Counted from the stretch's first letter, positions 29,022 through 38,258 are shown. The stretch is 64,000 nucleotides of DNA from Indiicoccus explosivorum (GCF_002167005.1 NZ_NHTN01000007.1:1-64000); one strand, 5' to 3'. Notes: generated by a model from the letters alone, not told the origin. Made by a program: numbers and translations.

Positions 29022-29939
29022 ATGGGAAAGAAAACGAAAGTCGGTTTCGCCGTAGCGGCAGCTGGAGCCGCCGCCTGGGCCGGTTCAAAAGCGCTCGTCC
29101 AGCCCGAGCCGAGATCCGCAAAGCAAGCGATCAGTTATGAAAAACCGATAGTTCTAGCTCACCGCGGCGGAATGGCTCTTGCCCCGGAGCATACAATGGC
29201 AGCATTCAAAAAGGCGGCAGATCTTGGAGTGGATGGTTTCGAGACGGACATCCGGCTAACCAGGGATGAAGAGATCATCATGTTCCATGACGAGTACGTC
29301 GACCGGACATCCGATGGCGCTGGCCGTGTAGCCGAGATGACACTCGAGGAACTTCGCAGCCTCGATTTCGGCTATCAGTTCACTGATCTCGACGGGGAAT
29401 ATTCCTTCCGTGGAAAAGGCGAAAAAGTGGTGACCCTGCAAGAACTGCTACGCCGTTTCCCTGAAATGCTGATCAATATCGATATAAAGGATGCACCGGA
29501 CACTTATGAGGGCAGTTTGATGCCATCCAAGCTCTGGCGGCTCCTGGAATCGGAAGATGCCCTGGATCGGGTCGTCGTCACCAGTTTCTACGACGAACAA
29601 ATCGACCGCTTCAATCTTTACGCACAAAACCGGACGGCGATCGGCGCCGGAGTGAATGAAATCAAAAAAGCTTATTCGGCGTTCTCCAGCCAGTTCGGAC
29701 ATCTTTACAGTCCGCGGGCCGATGTGTTCCAAATCCCAGTCCGGTATAATGTCATCCGGCTCGACTCTCCGCGTCTGATCGCGTTTCTCCGTGAGCTGAA
29801 TGTGCCCGTCCATTACTGGGTCATCGACAGTAAGGATGAAATGAAAATCCTTCTTGCCAGCGGAGCGAAAGGGATTGTAACGGACCGCCCCGACTTGGCA
29901 GTGGATGTCGTCTCAACCCATATCGCCAAACAGGAATAA
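29022..29939 (+). CDS. Glycerophosphodiester phosphodiesterase
   Basis: 305 residues: hydrophobic N-terminal segment (~7-24, Ala-rich) that is a signal anchor, then a GDPD TIM barrel with AHRGG, LAPEHTMAAF, VDGFETDIRLTRD and MFHDEYVDRTSDG. It hydrolyses glycerophosphodiesters from lipids to glycerol 3-phosphate and alcohol, probably at the outer membrane face. The usual ENT motif reads EHT here, a variation at a metal-site loop. SD GAGGAGG is 12 nt from the ATG, longer than usual. Confidence 0.92.
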   Translation: MGKKTKVGFAVAAAGAAAWAGSKALVQPEPRSAKQAISYEKPIVLAHRGGMALAPEHTMAAFKKAADLGVDGFETDIRLTRDEEIIMFHDEYVDRTSDGAGRVAEMTLEELRSLDFGYQFTDLDGEYSFRGKGEKVVTLQELLRRFPEMLINIDIKDAPDTYEGSLMPSKLWRLLESEDALDRVVVTSFYDEQIDRFNLYAQNRTAIGAGVNEIKKAYSAFSSQFGHLYSPRADVFQIPVRYNVIRLDSPRLIAFLRELNVPVHYWVIDSKDEMKILLASGAKGIVTDRPDLAVDVVSTHIAKQE

Positions 29940-29940
29940 T

Positions 29941-29976
29941 AAAAAATGTGCAACGCTCTGTTGCACATTTTCTTTA
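29941..29976. terminator. Bidirectional terminator between gdpD and ylbF
   Basis: 11-bp stem 29944-29954 with 29960-29970, loop of 5, flanked by A6 on the left and TTTTCTTT on the right, so it can stop both convergent genes. Confidence 0.9.
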
Positions 29977-30011
29977 TCTTGTTCTCCTGTATTGGCGGGA
30001 AAGCATTCGCC

Positions 30012-30458
30012 TTAAGCCGAGCATGAACAGGCGCTGCCGGAACCGCAGCCGCCGCTGCATGATGAAGCTGAAGCGAAAAACGGATTCCCCGATGGGATCT
30101 TCACTGCTTCCGAAACGGCACGGCCGATCATGAAGCTCACTTCATCGAGCAAGTCCTGAAGCTCGGTTTCCGCAAGCCGGAGAGCGGCCACTTTCTCGTC
30201 CATGTCCAATGCCCGCTTATCGATCCTGATCTGTTTCATGATCCGCGAATAATCCGGGTGGTATTTGCCGAAGCGCTGCACTTCCTCGTACTGGTCCTTC
30301 AGCCGCTGGAAAGCCGTTATTCTTGCCGCCAGTCCGCTGTCGCCATAAACCGCTTCATATGCATGTCTGTACTGGACGACTTGTTCGGATTGCAGGATCA
30401 TGCCGCTAAGTTCATCACCGGCTTCTGTAATCCGTACCCAATCAGAGGTCATAAGCAT
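30012..30458 (-). CDS. ylbF: YlbF, Y-complex subunit
   Basis: Partner of YmcA and YaaT in the complex that steers RNase Y cleavage and binds iron-sulfur clusters in B. subtilis. 148 residues, mostly helical DUF964 fold, with a C-terminal cluster of four cysteines (134, 138, 144, 146) in a Ser/Gly-rich tail that fits an Fe-S ligand set. ATG with AAAGGAGG at 7 nt. The host also keeps the Y-complex despite lacking the sporulation genes of the region. Confidence 0.93.
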   Translation of the reverse strand: MLMTSDWVRITEAGDELSGMILQSEQVVQYRHAYEAVYGDSGLAARITAFQRLKDQYEEVQRFGKYHPDYSRIMKQIRIDKRALDMDEKVAALRLAETELQDLLDEVSFMIGRAVSEAVKIPSGNPFFASASSCSGGCGSGSACSCSA

Positions 30459-30530
30459 CGAACTTCCTCCTTTGCAACTTTATCATAGCAGATTTTTATT
30501 ATTTTGGCACAGAAAGAAAGGTTGTCCGGT

Positions 30531-31016
30531 ATGCAGCATTTATTGACACAATTCCAGCAGCTCCTGAGCAGCAGCACTCCTGAAGAGATCGAACTGCTCA
30601 GCGAACTGCTGGAAAAATTACGCCAGAAACAACAAGGGCATTTTTCCACTTCCCTCAGCGCGGTCCTCGGGTTGAAGAAAGAGCTCCATGAAGACAGCTG
30701 CTCTGTTTCTGTGCCAAACAATGGATGGATCCATAATTCTTCTGGAATCCCCCATGGCGGCATCTTGGCGACACTGGCGGATACCGCCATGGGGATATTG
30801 GCGACAAGCAAATGCCCTGAAGGGTTCTCTGCCGTCACGGTGAATTTCAATATCCACTATCTTTCTGTCGCAGATGGCACTGAAATCATTGCGGATGCGA
30901 CCATTGTTCGCCAGGGCCGTCACCTCATTACATCGGAATGCGGAATCAGGCAGCCGGATGGCCGAGAAATCGCCATAGCGACAGGCTCATTCATGGCTGT
31001 GCCGAAACAGAGCTGA
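30531..31016 (+). CDS. PaaI-type hotdog thioesterase
   Basis: About 161 residues from the ATG at 30531 (AAAGG SD at 9 nt; the frame opens 27 nt earlier with TTG). Hotdog fold with HNSSGIPHGGILATLADTAMG, the active-site helix of PaaI thioesterases, after an N-terminal helical extension of ~45 residues. Acyl-CoA substrate unknown. Its end overlaps the convergent CAP protein gene by 26 bp. Confidence 0.85.
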   Translation: MQHLLTQFQQLLSSSTPEEIELLSELLEKLRQKQQGHFSTSLSAVLGLKKELHEDSCSVSVPNNGWIHNSSGIPHGGILATLADTAMGILATSKCPEGFSAVTVNFNIHYLSVADGTEIIADATIVRQGRHLITSECGIRQPDGREIAIATGSFMAVPKQS

Positions 31017-32103
31017 CCGGCTCTTCCTCCGGCTCTTCGACCGGTTCTTCACCGGAAGTCTCCTGCCGGATGAACTCCTGTGTATAGAAATGATTAAAAG
31101 CTCCTGCGCCGGTATGCGTGAAGTCGTTGGACAGCAAGGTCTTCCGATGATCTTCCGAGTTCAGCCAGCCATGGATCGCTTCCGCTGCATCATAGTACTC
31201 CATGGCCGTGTTCTCGGCAGCTTTTTCATAATCAATCTCAGCGGATTCCAGTCGGTCGGCCAGACTTAATGGCTCTTCCGAATTGGCTGCCAGCCGGGTG
31301 CCTGCTGCTTTCACACTGAATTCGCGGGCGATCTCACTCAGTTCCGGAAGTTCTTCCAATGGTTCCGCTCCATGACGGATCCGGTACACGTTAGAAAGGT
31401 CCAGGATCTGTCTGGCATTCGCCGCATCGACCGCCGGCTGGAGAACCGATGACGGCCTTTCCCTCGGCTGGAGTTCACCCATGTAAATCATATCATACGG
31501 CCGGTGCGCAATTAACGTGCGGGCATCCATGAACCTGACCGCTTCCAGGATTCCATCCTCCTGATCAAGGTAGAGCTGGGCGTAGACATCACCGAGTTTC
31601 ACAAGAATCCGGCTTTTCAGATCTTCCGGTGCTACATGGAATGTATATACATTGCCGTCGTATTCCGCGGCGATTTCACTTTCAACAATCGTAAATCTGT
31701 AGAGTTCTTCAAGAGACTGGCCGATGGTAAAAGGGGACACATCGGCGCTTTCGCCTGCCGCGTATACCTGAACGACCTTCCCTTCTTCTATTCCTGCCAT
31801 GAGGAATTCATCGAGAGGGCTGTTATAAACCCACCAAATATAGCCGAATGCGGACGGCTCGATCCGGTCCGGCTCCCCGAATTCGGCCAGCCATTCTTCA
31901 GAAGATTTTCCAATGAATGACGAGACGCCCTCTTCCGGCCTTGCAGTCCCGGAAGATATTCCGGCAGACGGCTGATCGGCAGGGAGCGGTTCAATCGTCT
32001 CAGGCGCCTGGAGGGTCTCGTTTTCCTGGATCGGGGAGTCCCATATAAAAAGCAAGAGCATCACAGCCGCTGCTGCAACCGTAAAGCGAATGACTTTCTT
32101 CAA
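30991..32103 (-). CDS. CAP-domain membrane-anchored protein (YlbC type)
   Basis: 370 residues: an N-terminal signal anchor (~5-22), a Pro/Glu-rich linker, a CAP-associated N-terminal domain (~60-200, with SSEEWLAEFGEPDRIEPSAFGYIWWVY) and a CAP/SCP domain (~230-345; EPLSLADRL, ENTAMEYYDAAEAIHGWLNSEDHRKTLLS). The C-terminal tail is Glu/Pro-rich. CAP domains are extracellular; their function in bacteria is unclear. The start codon is TTG with a GAAGGGG SD. Confidence 0.9.
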   Translation of the reverse strand: MKKVIRFTVAAAAVMLLLFIWDSPIQENETLQAPETIEPLPADQPSAGISSGTARPEEGVSSFIGKSSEEWLAEFGEPDRIEPSAFGYIWWVYNSPLDEFLMAGIEEGKVVQVYAAGESADVSPFTIGQSLEELYRFTIVESEIAAEYDGNVYTFHVAPEDLKSRILVKLGDVYAQLYLDQEDGILEAVRFMDARTLIAHRPYDMIYMGELQPRERPSSVLQPAVDAANARQILDLSNVYRIRHGAEPLEELPELSEIAREFSVKAAGTRLAANSEEPLSLADRLESAEIDYEKAAENTAMEYYDAAEAIHGWLNSEDHRKTLLSNDFTHTGAGAFNHFYTQEFIRQETSGEEPVEEPEEEPVSSVSAQP

Positions 32104-32135
32104 AAATACAACCCCTTCACGTACGATTGACTTCC

Positions 32136-32164
32136 ATTATACCTGCCGCCTGTTGATGACACAA
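32136..32164 (-). promoter_or_regulatory. Promoter of the CAP protein gene
   Basis: TTGTGT (32159-32164), 17 bp, TATAAT (32136-32141), 33 bp before the start codon. Confidence 0.75.
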
Positions 32165-32172
32165 TGTTGTCA

Positions 32173-32201
32173 TTGCATCCCTTAATTTTTTGATCTATTA
32201 T
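32173..32201 (+). promoter_or_regulatory. Promoter of the YugN-like gene
   Basis: TTGCAT (32173-32178), 17 bp, TATTAT (32196-32201), 53 bp before the ATG. It overlaps the region of the divergent CAP gene promoter by a few bases only. Confidence 0.7.
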
Positions 32202-32253
32202 AGAAGAAGCATGAGTAAATTGAGATAGCACTATTTCTGAGGAGGAACGCTGA

Positions 32254-32619
32254 ATGTATTTCGAGAATACAGGACTGGAGAATACACGCGCAGATATCCA
32301 GGTAGTAACGGATATCATGCACAAATATGATTTGACGAGTGAAGGTGCATGGGATTATGAGCGGGTCACTTTCGACCGTAAATTCGTCATCCGTGAAGGC
32401 GTATACTACCTTCGGGTGTTCGGCTTTGCGGTGAACGGCGACATCGATGCAAATGATGCCATGGTCCAGCTGATGAAACCGGTCCTCGGTAAGCATTACT
32501 ATCCGCATGGAATCGAGTATGGTGAAGATGAGGTCTTTCCGGAACACCTCGTCAAAACTTGCTTCGATGTCCTGAATTCAATAAAAGCCGATTTGCAGGA
32601 ATTCGAAGTGCGTGTATGA
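32254..32619 (+). CDS. YugN-like family protein
   Basis: 121 residues with YFENTGLENTRADIQVV at the start and the family segment GAWDYERVTFDRK. Soluble, alpha/beta, no known function. A similar gene lies near the cta cluster in other Bacillales. SD GAGGAGG, own promoter and own terminator, so a single-gene transcript. Confidence 0.85.
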   Translation: MYFENTGLENTRADIQVVTDIMHKYDLTSEGAWDYERVTFDRKFVIREGVYYLRVFGFAVNGDIDANDAMVQLMKPVLGKHYYPHGIEYGEDEVFPEHLVKTCFDVLNSIKADLQEFEVRV

Positions 32620-32626
32620 TGGAATG

Positions 32627-32656
32627 CTGCAGCCTGTTTGCGGGCTGCAGTTTTTT
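32627..32656 (+). terminator. Terminator after the YugN-like gene
   Basis: CTGCAGCC (32627-32634) pairs with GGCTGCAG (32643-32650), followed by six T. Confidence 0.9.
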
Positions 32657-32714
32657 CTTCCCCCTTATTTTTTCAGACTTTTTCATCAACATTCCACAAT
32701 GACGGAGGAACGCT

Positions 32715-33779
32715 ATGAATACCGGTAAATGGTTCAATAAGAAAACAGTCGGGACTCTTGCAGCGATTGGCGTATTGCTGGTGTTTGCTGTCTACATCCT
32801 CCCCGTCTCCCTCCCGCTGCTCGTCGCACTTGTCACGGCGTTTCTGCTCGAGCCGCCTGTCGCGTGGGCCTGCAGGCGATTTAAATGGCCGCGGAAGCCT
32901 TCTGTAATCGCCGTATTCATTCTATTCCTGCTCTTTATCACCGCAGTTCTCTACTTTACGGTGACTCAACTGATCGGCCAGCTGATCCAGCTGTCCAAAA
33001 CCGCTCCTGTTTATATGGATTCACTTTCGGAAACCTGGCTCAATATCGAATCCTTTTTCTTCCGGGCTGCCGAAGGGCTGCCGGAAGAAGTGGTTGCTGT
33101 ATTCGAAGAGGAATTTGCAGGGTTCCTGGTCAGTGTGCGGGAAAGTGTCCTGACGTTCGTTAATTACGATACGGTCACGGGACTGCTGACCGGGATACCT
33201 GGGTTTCTCGTGAGTTTCCTCGTGTTCCTTATTGCGCTTTTCCTGTTTATGCTGGAACTCCCGAATCTTAAAATGCTGTTCTTCCGTCAGCTGAAAGATG
33301 AGACGGCCGATAAAGTCCGCTTCATGCTGGCCAGAATGCACCGGACGATTTTCGGATTCATGAAAGCTCAGTTCCTCGTCAGTCTGGTCATCTTTGCAGC
33401 TTCATTGATTGGCCTGTTCATCGTCATTCCCGAATACGCCATCGTCATGTCCCTTGTCATCTGGGTGATCGATCTGATTCCGATCCTTGGATCCATACTG
33501 ATCCTCGCACCATGGTCGGCATACCAGTTCGTAGCCGGAAACACAGTGCTTGGCATCGAACTCAGCATTCTGGCGTTCGTCCTGCTGCTGATCCGGCGGA
33601 CCATGGAACCGAAAGTGATGGGCACCTATATCGGGCTGTCCCCGCTTGCGACACTCATTTCCATGTTCCTCGGCCTTAAATTGTTCGGACTGCTCGGATT
33701 CATCATTGGTCCGCTCATCGTCATCCTGTATACTTCCGCCCGCGATGCCGAAATGATCAAATGGCGCTTTAAAATTTAA
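32715..33779 (+). CDS. AI-2E family transporter
   Basis: 354 residues and about eight membrane segments with the typical gap in the middle (a ~100-residue soluble stretch, residues ~85-150), followed by TKAPFVL-like helices and the conserved C-terminal part PKVMGTYIGLSPLATLISMFLGLKLFGLLGFIIGP (two pieces at about 295-330). The family includes the autoinducer-2 exporter TqsA and Na+/H+ antiporters; substrate cannot be told here. SD GGAGG at 7 nt; single-gene unit with a strong terminator. Confidence 0.9.
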   Translation: MNTGKWFNKKTVGTLAAIGVLLVFAVYILPVSLPLLVALVTAFLLEPPVAWACRRFKWPRKPSVIAVFILFLLFITAVLYFTVTQLIGQLIQLSKTAPVYMDSLSETWLNIESFFFRAAEGLPEEVVAVFEEEFAGFLVSVRESVLTFVNYDTVTGLLTGIPGFLVSFLVFLIALFLFMLELPNLKMLFFRQLKDETADKVRFMLARMHRTIFGFMKAQFLVSLVIFAASLIGLFIVIPEYAIVMSLVIWVIDLIPILGSILILAPWSAYQFVAGNTVLGIELSILAFVLLLIRRTMEPKVMGTYIGLSPLATLISMFLGLKLFGLLGFIIGPLIVILYTSARDAEMIKWRFKI

Positions 33780-33788
33780 TAGCTGAAA

Positions 33789-33840
33789 ACAGGGGCTGCC
33801 CTGAGTCGTCGATGCGACTCGTGGCAGCCCCTGTTCTTAT
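33789..33840. terminator. Bidirectional terminator between the AI-2E transporter and ctaM
   Basis: Outer stem of 12 bp (33789-33800 with 33823-33834) and an inner stem GAGTCG/CGACTC. T-rich on the right, A-rich on the left (AAAAC), so it can serve both convergent genes. Confidence 0.9.
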
Positions 33841-33845
33841 TCTGA

Positions 33846-34307
33846 TCAAAAACCGAGAATGGCCTTGAAGACCGATGTCGTTTCGCCGCCTTTATAGAAT
33901 ACATAAAGCAGCAGGTATACGATGACACCCGTGATGGCCGTAAAAAACCAAATGATACTGGTGACTGGGCCAAGTTTCCGGTGGATATTCAGCCGGTTCC
34001 GATAACCCGTTGTAATCGATACAAGACCGAAGACCGCCCCGGTAGTCGCCAGGAAAATATGGAAGATCAAGAACACAGTATAGTATACTTTGTACGCTTC
34101 CGGCCCTCCGAAGGACGTGTTGCCGATAAAGATGGTCCGGGACATATAAATGATAAAGAAGGTCAGAGCGGCAGCCCCTGCTGTCCACATCACTTTCTTA
34201 TGAGCTTCAACTTTCCCGTTCGCCACCAAATACCAACCGATTGCAACAAGGGTGGCACTGATGACGATGAAGGCGGTGCTTAATGTAGGTAGCAGCGGCA
34301 GACTCAT
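33846..34307 (-). CDS. ctaM: CtaM (DUF420), cytochrome oxidase assembly protein
   Basis: 153 residues and about four transmembrane segments; His residues in MSRTIFIG and FHIFLATTGAVFG regions. DUF420 proteins (YozB in B. subtilis, CtaM in Staphylococcus aureus) are needed to make active heme A-containing terminal oxidase. It lies 33 bp downstream of ctaG and is co-transcribed with it from the ctaG promoter. SD AAAGGAG. Confidence 0.9.
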   Translation of the reverse strand: MSLPLLPTLSTAFIVISATLVAIGWYLVANGKVEAHKKVMWTAGAAALTFFIIYMSRTIFIGNTSFGGPEAYKVYYTVFLIFHIFLATTGAVFGLVSITTGYRNRLNIHRKLGPVTSIIWFFTAITGVIVYLLLYVFYKGGETTSVFKAILGF

Positions 34308-34340
34308 GGACAGAATTCTCCTTTTTCAAATGCTTTCGTT

Positions 34341-35267
34341 TTAATGCTGACCGTGCTGATTGGCAAGCATCGCCTGACGGTCTTTCAGTGCTTTTGCCGT
34401 GATTTCGTCAGCATCATCCTGTTCGCGTCGGAACCACTGATAGAAGACCATGCCGAGGAAGTAAGTCATGATCAATTCCTGCAGTACTTTCATCGCAATC
34501 CCGCCGACCTGCTGGTCTTCAAGGGGACTCATGTTCGTAAACAATTCAGGGCCAGTAAGATTGAGGCCAGCCAGTGTGGAAGCCGGAACACAAAGTGCCA
34601 TTGCTTCCAGCCATGCTTCCGGGTCTGAATATGTTGCGTAAAAAGGGACATCCCCGAAAATGATCAGCGCACAAGCAGGCGTCAGCATGGCGCCCCCTGC
34701 CACAATGTAGATGACCCGTGTCAGTCCATGGACCTGGTATGTGTCATGCAATGTGTTCATGATCGGCCACCACATAAAGAACGCCGACAGGAACAGGATG
34801 AGCGTATAGACTCCATGGAGAGTTGCATCCTGTTTGATGATATCGAATACCATCGGCAGGTGATAGAACGAAAAGATGACACCGAACAAGAACAGCGGGA
34901 TGTAAGGCAATCCCATGACTTTGAAAACCGTCCGGATCACCGGAAGGCGGATAAAAGCAGCCCACACCCAAGCCGGAATCCCCGCAATCAGCAAAGGCGG
35001 GACTAAAAATAACAGGAAAGCCATCTGTGTCATATGCACAGAGAACAGGATATGACCGAGCAGATCGACCGGCGATCCTTTAATGATGTACAGGAGCACC
35101 ATGCCCGATAGGAACGCCGCGGCTTCTTTCCGGGTCAAAGGTTCGCTCACCTCAAACTCGTGGCGCCATTTCACTGTAATCAAAAAATAAAGAACGGTTA
35201 AAAAAACAAGGACGCCGATGAACACCGGACTCCACAATGCCTGAAAACCGAAAATACTGAGGGGCAT
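34341..35267 (-). CDS. ctaG: CtaG, caa3 oxidase assembly factor
   Basis: Membrane protein required for assembly of the CuB centre of caa3-type oxidase in Bacillus. 308 residues, seven transmembrane segments, with conserved His residues (for example HMTQMAFL and FYHLPMVFD). The ATG at 35265-35267 has AAGGAGGT at 7 nt; the frame's first ATG at 35291 lies inside the promoter. It has its own promoter and is not part of the ctaCDEF transcript. Confidence 0.95.
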   Translation of the reverse strand: MPLSIFGFQALWSPVFIGVLVFLTVLYFLITVKWRHEFEVSEPLTRKEAAAFLSGMVLLYIIKGSPVDLLGHILFSVHMTQMAFLLFLVPPLLIAGIPAWVWAAFIRLPVIRTVFKVMGLPYIPLFLFGVIFSFYHLPMVFDIIKQDATLHGVYTLILFLSAFFMWWPIMNTLHDTYQVHGLTRVIYIVAGGAMLTPACALIIFGDVPFYATYSDPEAWLEAMALCVPASTLAGLNLTGPELFTNMSPLEDQQVGGIAMKVLQELIMTYFLGMVFYQWFRREQDDADEITAKALKDRQAMLANQHGQH

Positions 35268-35299
35268 ATCAATTACCTCCTTGCAGTCCAATTAGTTCA

Positions 35300-35328
35300 A
35301 TTATATAAGCCGCCTCCTTGTATATCAA
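35300..35328 (-). promoter_or_regulatory. Promoter of ctaG-ctaM
   Basis: TTGATA (35323-35328), 17 bp, TATAAT (35300-35305), 33 bp before the ctaG ATG. A run of AAGGAGG between the boxes is by chance. Confidence 0.75.
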
Positions 35329-35385
35329 TGAACGAATCATGACATTTGTTCTCAGAGAACCTCTATTCCCGAAGGCAGGCGGCAT

Positions 35386-35414
35386 AAAAAAACCCTTCAC
35401 CCGAAGGCGAAGGG
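35386..35414 (-). terminator. Terminator after ctaF
   Basis: Stem CCCTTC/GAAGGG (35393-35398 with 35409-35414) with inner pairs and a run of seven T on the minus strand; ends the ctaCDEF transcript. Confidence 0.85.
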
Positions 35415-35421
35415 GAACTGA

Positions 35422-35754
35422 TCAGATCCAGATAATAGTTACGAACGTGATCAGGATGGTAAAAGCGATCAGAAGGCCGCCATAGAAAAAGAAGATCGGC
35501 GTTCCGTGGCCTTTCTCTTTAGCATGCATGAAATAGTACAGCTGCAGTCCGACCTGCACTGCTGCCAGGAGCAGAATGGTCGGAACAACATAGTAAGCTG
35601 AAAAATCAGCAGCCACAGCGGTGAACGCGACGAGCGTCAAAAATATCATCAGAGCGAACGTCGCGACCTGCCCGCGCATCTCTTCTTCACGTTTCCGTTT
35701 GGCGTACTCAAACTCAGCCTGGGTTTTTTTACGAGTCTCGACTTCGTGTGCCAT
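35422..35754 (-). CDS. ctaF: caa3 oxidase subunit IV
   Basis: 110 residues, charged N-terminus and three transmembrane helices, the layout of the small CtaF subunit. It follows ctaE after 1 bp. The first 33 residues are strongly charged (RKRE, KKRK patterns) and should be cytoplasmic. Confidence 0.93.
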   Translation of the reverse strand: MAHEVETRKKTQAEFEYAKRKREEEMRGQVATFALMIFLTLVAFTAVAADFSAYYVVPTILLLAAVQVGLQLYYFMHAKEKGHGTPIFFFYGGLLIAFTILITFVTIIWI

Positions 35755-35755
35755 A

Positions 35756-36385
35756 TTAACCGACCACTCCCATCAGGTAGACTACTGTGAAAATGAATAC
35801 CCACACCACATCGATGAAGTGCCAGTACAACGAAATCGTATAGAACTTGGATGCGTTGTACAAGTTCAAACCGCGTTTTGCGTTCCGGATCATCAGCAGG
35901 ATGAACCAGCCGAGCCCGATTGCCACGTGGAGACCATGTGTGCCCACCAGTGTATAGAACGCACTGCTGAAGGCGCTGTGGCCGTAAGTAAAGCCGAACT
36001 CATGCACATAGTGGTTGAATTCGTAAATCTCAAAGCCTAGGAATGCAGCACCAAGCAGCACTGTCACTGCCATCCATGCCTGCATCGCTCTGAAGTTGTA
36101 ACTGCGCATATGGAACATGGCGTATACACTTGTGAGAGAAGATGTCAGCAGGAGCATCGTCATGATGAAGACGAGCGGCAATTCGAACAGCTGGCTTGCT
36201 GTGATTTCCATTCCGCTCGGTCCTTTGTCTTTCAGTGCAAGGTACGTTGCAAACAGTGTGGCGAACAGGACGGTTTCCCCGCCCAAGAACAGCCAGAATC
36301 CGACGAATTTATTCTTACCTTCCAGCGTAGCCGTTTCAGGATGATCGGGCCACGTTTGAGCGGAATACTGTTTATTAATGTCCAC
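35756..36385 (-). CDS. ctaE: caa3 oxidase subunit III
   Basis: 209 residues with five transmembrane helices and the family pattern KFVGFWLFLGGETVLF, HGLHVAIGLGWF and YWHFIDVVWVFIF. It overlaps the end of ctaD by 11 bp, so the two are read together. Confidence 0.96.
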   Translation of the reverse strand: MDINKQYSAQTWPDHPETATLEGKNKFVGFWLFLGGETVLFATLFATYLALKDKGPSGMEITASQLFELPLVFIMTMLLLTSSLTSVYAMFHMRSYNFRAMQAWMAVTVLLGAAFLGFEIYEFNHYVHEFGFTYGHSAFSSAFYTLVGTHGLHVAIGLGWFILLMIRNAKRGLNLYNASKFYTISLYWHFIDVVWVFIFTVVYLMGVVG

Positions 36386-38258
36386 CCGGCTGGCCCCCTT
36401 CCTTCAGCAGATCTTCTTTGTGGATATGGTAACCGAGATCGTCCTTCAGAGACCGCGCGGCCATCGAGCCGAGCGTGATGAGCAGACCAAGTGCCAGTAC
36501 AGGCAGCGGCCATGCTTTATCGCCGTCGATGAAGTAGAGGGCCCCGAATGCGGCGACGAATAAACCTGCCGACATGATGAACGGGATGATCGAGTTATTC
36601 GGCATATGGATATCGCCGATCGGCTCCGCATACGTCATGCCTTCCGGATTGCCTTCCATTTTCTCGATCCAGTACGTATCCAATCCGCGTACAAGCGGTG
36701 TCTGCTTGAAGTTATAGAACGGAGGCGGTGATGGAATCGCCCATTCAAGCGTCCGTCCGTCTTCCCAAGGGTCGTTGCCGACACGCTCGTTCTTTACAGA
36801 TGTCATGATGATGTTGATGACAAGCGTGATGACACCAAGTGCCATGAATGCAGCACCGACGGAACTGATCAAGTTGTATAGATCCCAGCCCTGGTCTCCA
36901 ACGAAAGTATAGACACGTCTCGGCATTCCGAGAAGACCGAGGAAGTGCTGAATAAAGAACGTCGCGTGGAACCCGAAGAAGAACAGTGCGAATGTAATTT
37001 TTCCGAGTTTTTCGCTCAGCATCGTACCGAACATTTTCGGCCAGTACAGATGGAGTCCGCCCAGCAATGCCAGTACGACCCCGCCGACGATGACATAGTG
37101 GAAGTGCGCCACGATGAAGTAGGAGTCATGGAGCTGGTAATCGAGCGGCGCCACTGCCTGCATGACACCTGTTACGCCGCCTGCCACGAATGACGGAATG
37201 AAACCGAGCGCATACAGCATCGGAGTGCTGAATGAGATGTTTCCGCCCCAGATGGTCAGAAGCCAGTTGAAGATTTTAACCCCGGTCGGCACAGCGATCG
37301 CCATAGTGGCGACTGCGAAAATCGCGTTTGCTGTCGCTCCGAGACCGGTTGTGAACATATGGTGGGCCCAAACCATGAACCCGTAGAACCCGATAAGGAT
37401 TGTCGCAAATACAAGGGCCGAATAGCCGAACAGCCGTTTTCTCGAAAAGATTGCAAAGATTTCTGAGAAAATACCGAACGCCGGCAATACGAGGATGTAA
37501 ACTTCCGGGTGTCCGAAGATCCAGAACAAGTGCTCCCAAATGATGGTGTTCCCGCCCATTTCAACAGCGAAGAAATTAGCAAAGAACATTCTGTCGAGAA
37601 TCAGGAAGAACAGACCGACAGTCAGCGGCGGGAATGCGAACAGAATTAGGGCCGACGCGATGAACGTAGTCCATGTAAACATCGGCATTCTCATATAGGT
37701 CATGCCAGGCGCCCGCATATTGATGATGGTCACCAGGAAATTGATGCCCGCGATCAGGGTTCCGGCACCAGAAATCTGAAGACCCAGCGCATAAAAGTCG
37801 ACACCGTGTCCGCCTGAAGCAATGGCCAGTGACGCGTATGATGTCCAGCCGGCATCAGGAGCGCCGCCGAGGAACCAGGAAAGGTTCAGGAAGACGCCGC
37901 CGAAGAAGAAAAGCCAGAAGCCGAGCGAGTTCAAGAATGGAAACGCAACGTCACGCGCGCCAATCTGAAGCGGTACGACCGCATTCATGAAGGCGAACAG
38001 CAGCGGCATGGCCGCTAGGAAGATCATCGTCGTTCCATGCATCGTCATAATCTGGTTGTACACACCGGCGCTGACAAAATCGTTCGCCGGCACAGCCAGC
38101 TGAATCCGGATCAGCATGGCCTCAATCCCGCCGACAACGAAGAAGAAGCCGCCGGAAACGAGATACAGAATCGCAATTTTTTTATGGTCAACTGTCGTGA
38201 GGTAATCCCATAAAGTTGCGCCAAAGCCCTTTTTCTGTGCCTGAGCAGTAGAACTCAC
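36375..38258 (-). CDS. ctaD: caa3 oxidase subunit I
   Basis: Catalytic subunit of the proton-pumping heme-copper oxidase; reduces oxygen with electrons from cytochrome c. 627 residues and about 14 helices, the long form of Bacillus caa3. Heme and CuB ligands sit in HGTTMIFL, IFGHPEVYILVLPAFG (the His-Tyr pair), VWAHHMFTTG and DSYFIVAHFHYVIVG. The operon is ctaC-ctaD-ctaE-ctaF. Confidence 0.98.
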   Translation of the reverse strand: MSSTAQAQKKGFGATLWDYLTTVDHKKIAILYLVSGGFFFVVGGIEAMLIRIQLAVPANDFVSAGVYNQIMTMHGTTMIFLAAMPLLFAFMNAVVPLQIGARDVAFPFLNSLGFWLFFFGGVFLNLSWFLGGAPDAGWTSYASLAIASGGHGVDFYALGLQISGAGTLIAGINFLVTIINMRAPGMTYMRMPMFTWTTFIASALILFAFPPLTVGLFFLILDRMFFANFFAVEMGGNTIIWEHLFWIFGHPEVYILVLPAFGIFSEIFAIFSRKRLFGYSALVFATILIGFYGFMVWAHHMFTTGLGATANAIFAVATMAIAVPTGVKIFNWLLTIWGGNISFSTPMLYALGFIPSFVAGGVTGVMQAVAPLDYQLHDSYFIVAHFHYVIVGGVVLALLGGLHLYWPKMFGTMLSEKLGKITFALFFFGFHATFFIQHFLGLLGMPRRVYTFVGDQGWDLYNLISSVGAAFMALGVITLVINIIMTSVKNERVGNDPWEDGRTLEWAIPSPPPFYNFKQTPLVRGLDTYWIEKMEGNPEGMTYAEPIGDIHMPNNSIIPFIMSAGLFVAAFGALYFIDGDKAWPLPVLALGLLITLGSMAARSLKDDLGYHIHKEDLLKEGGQPGGH

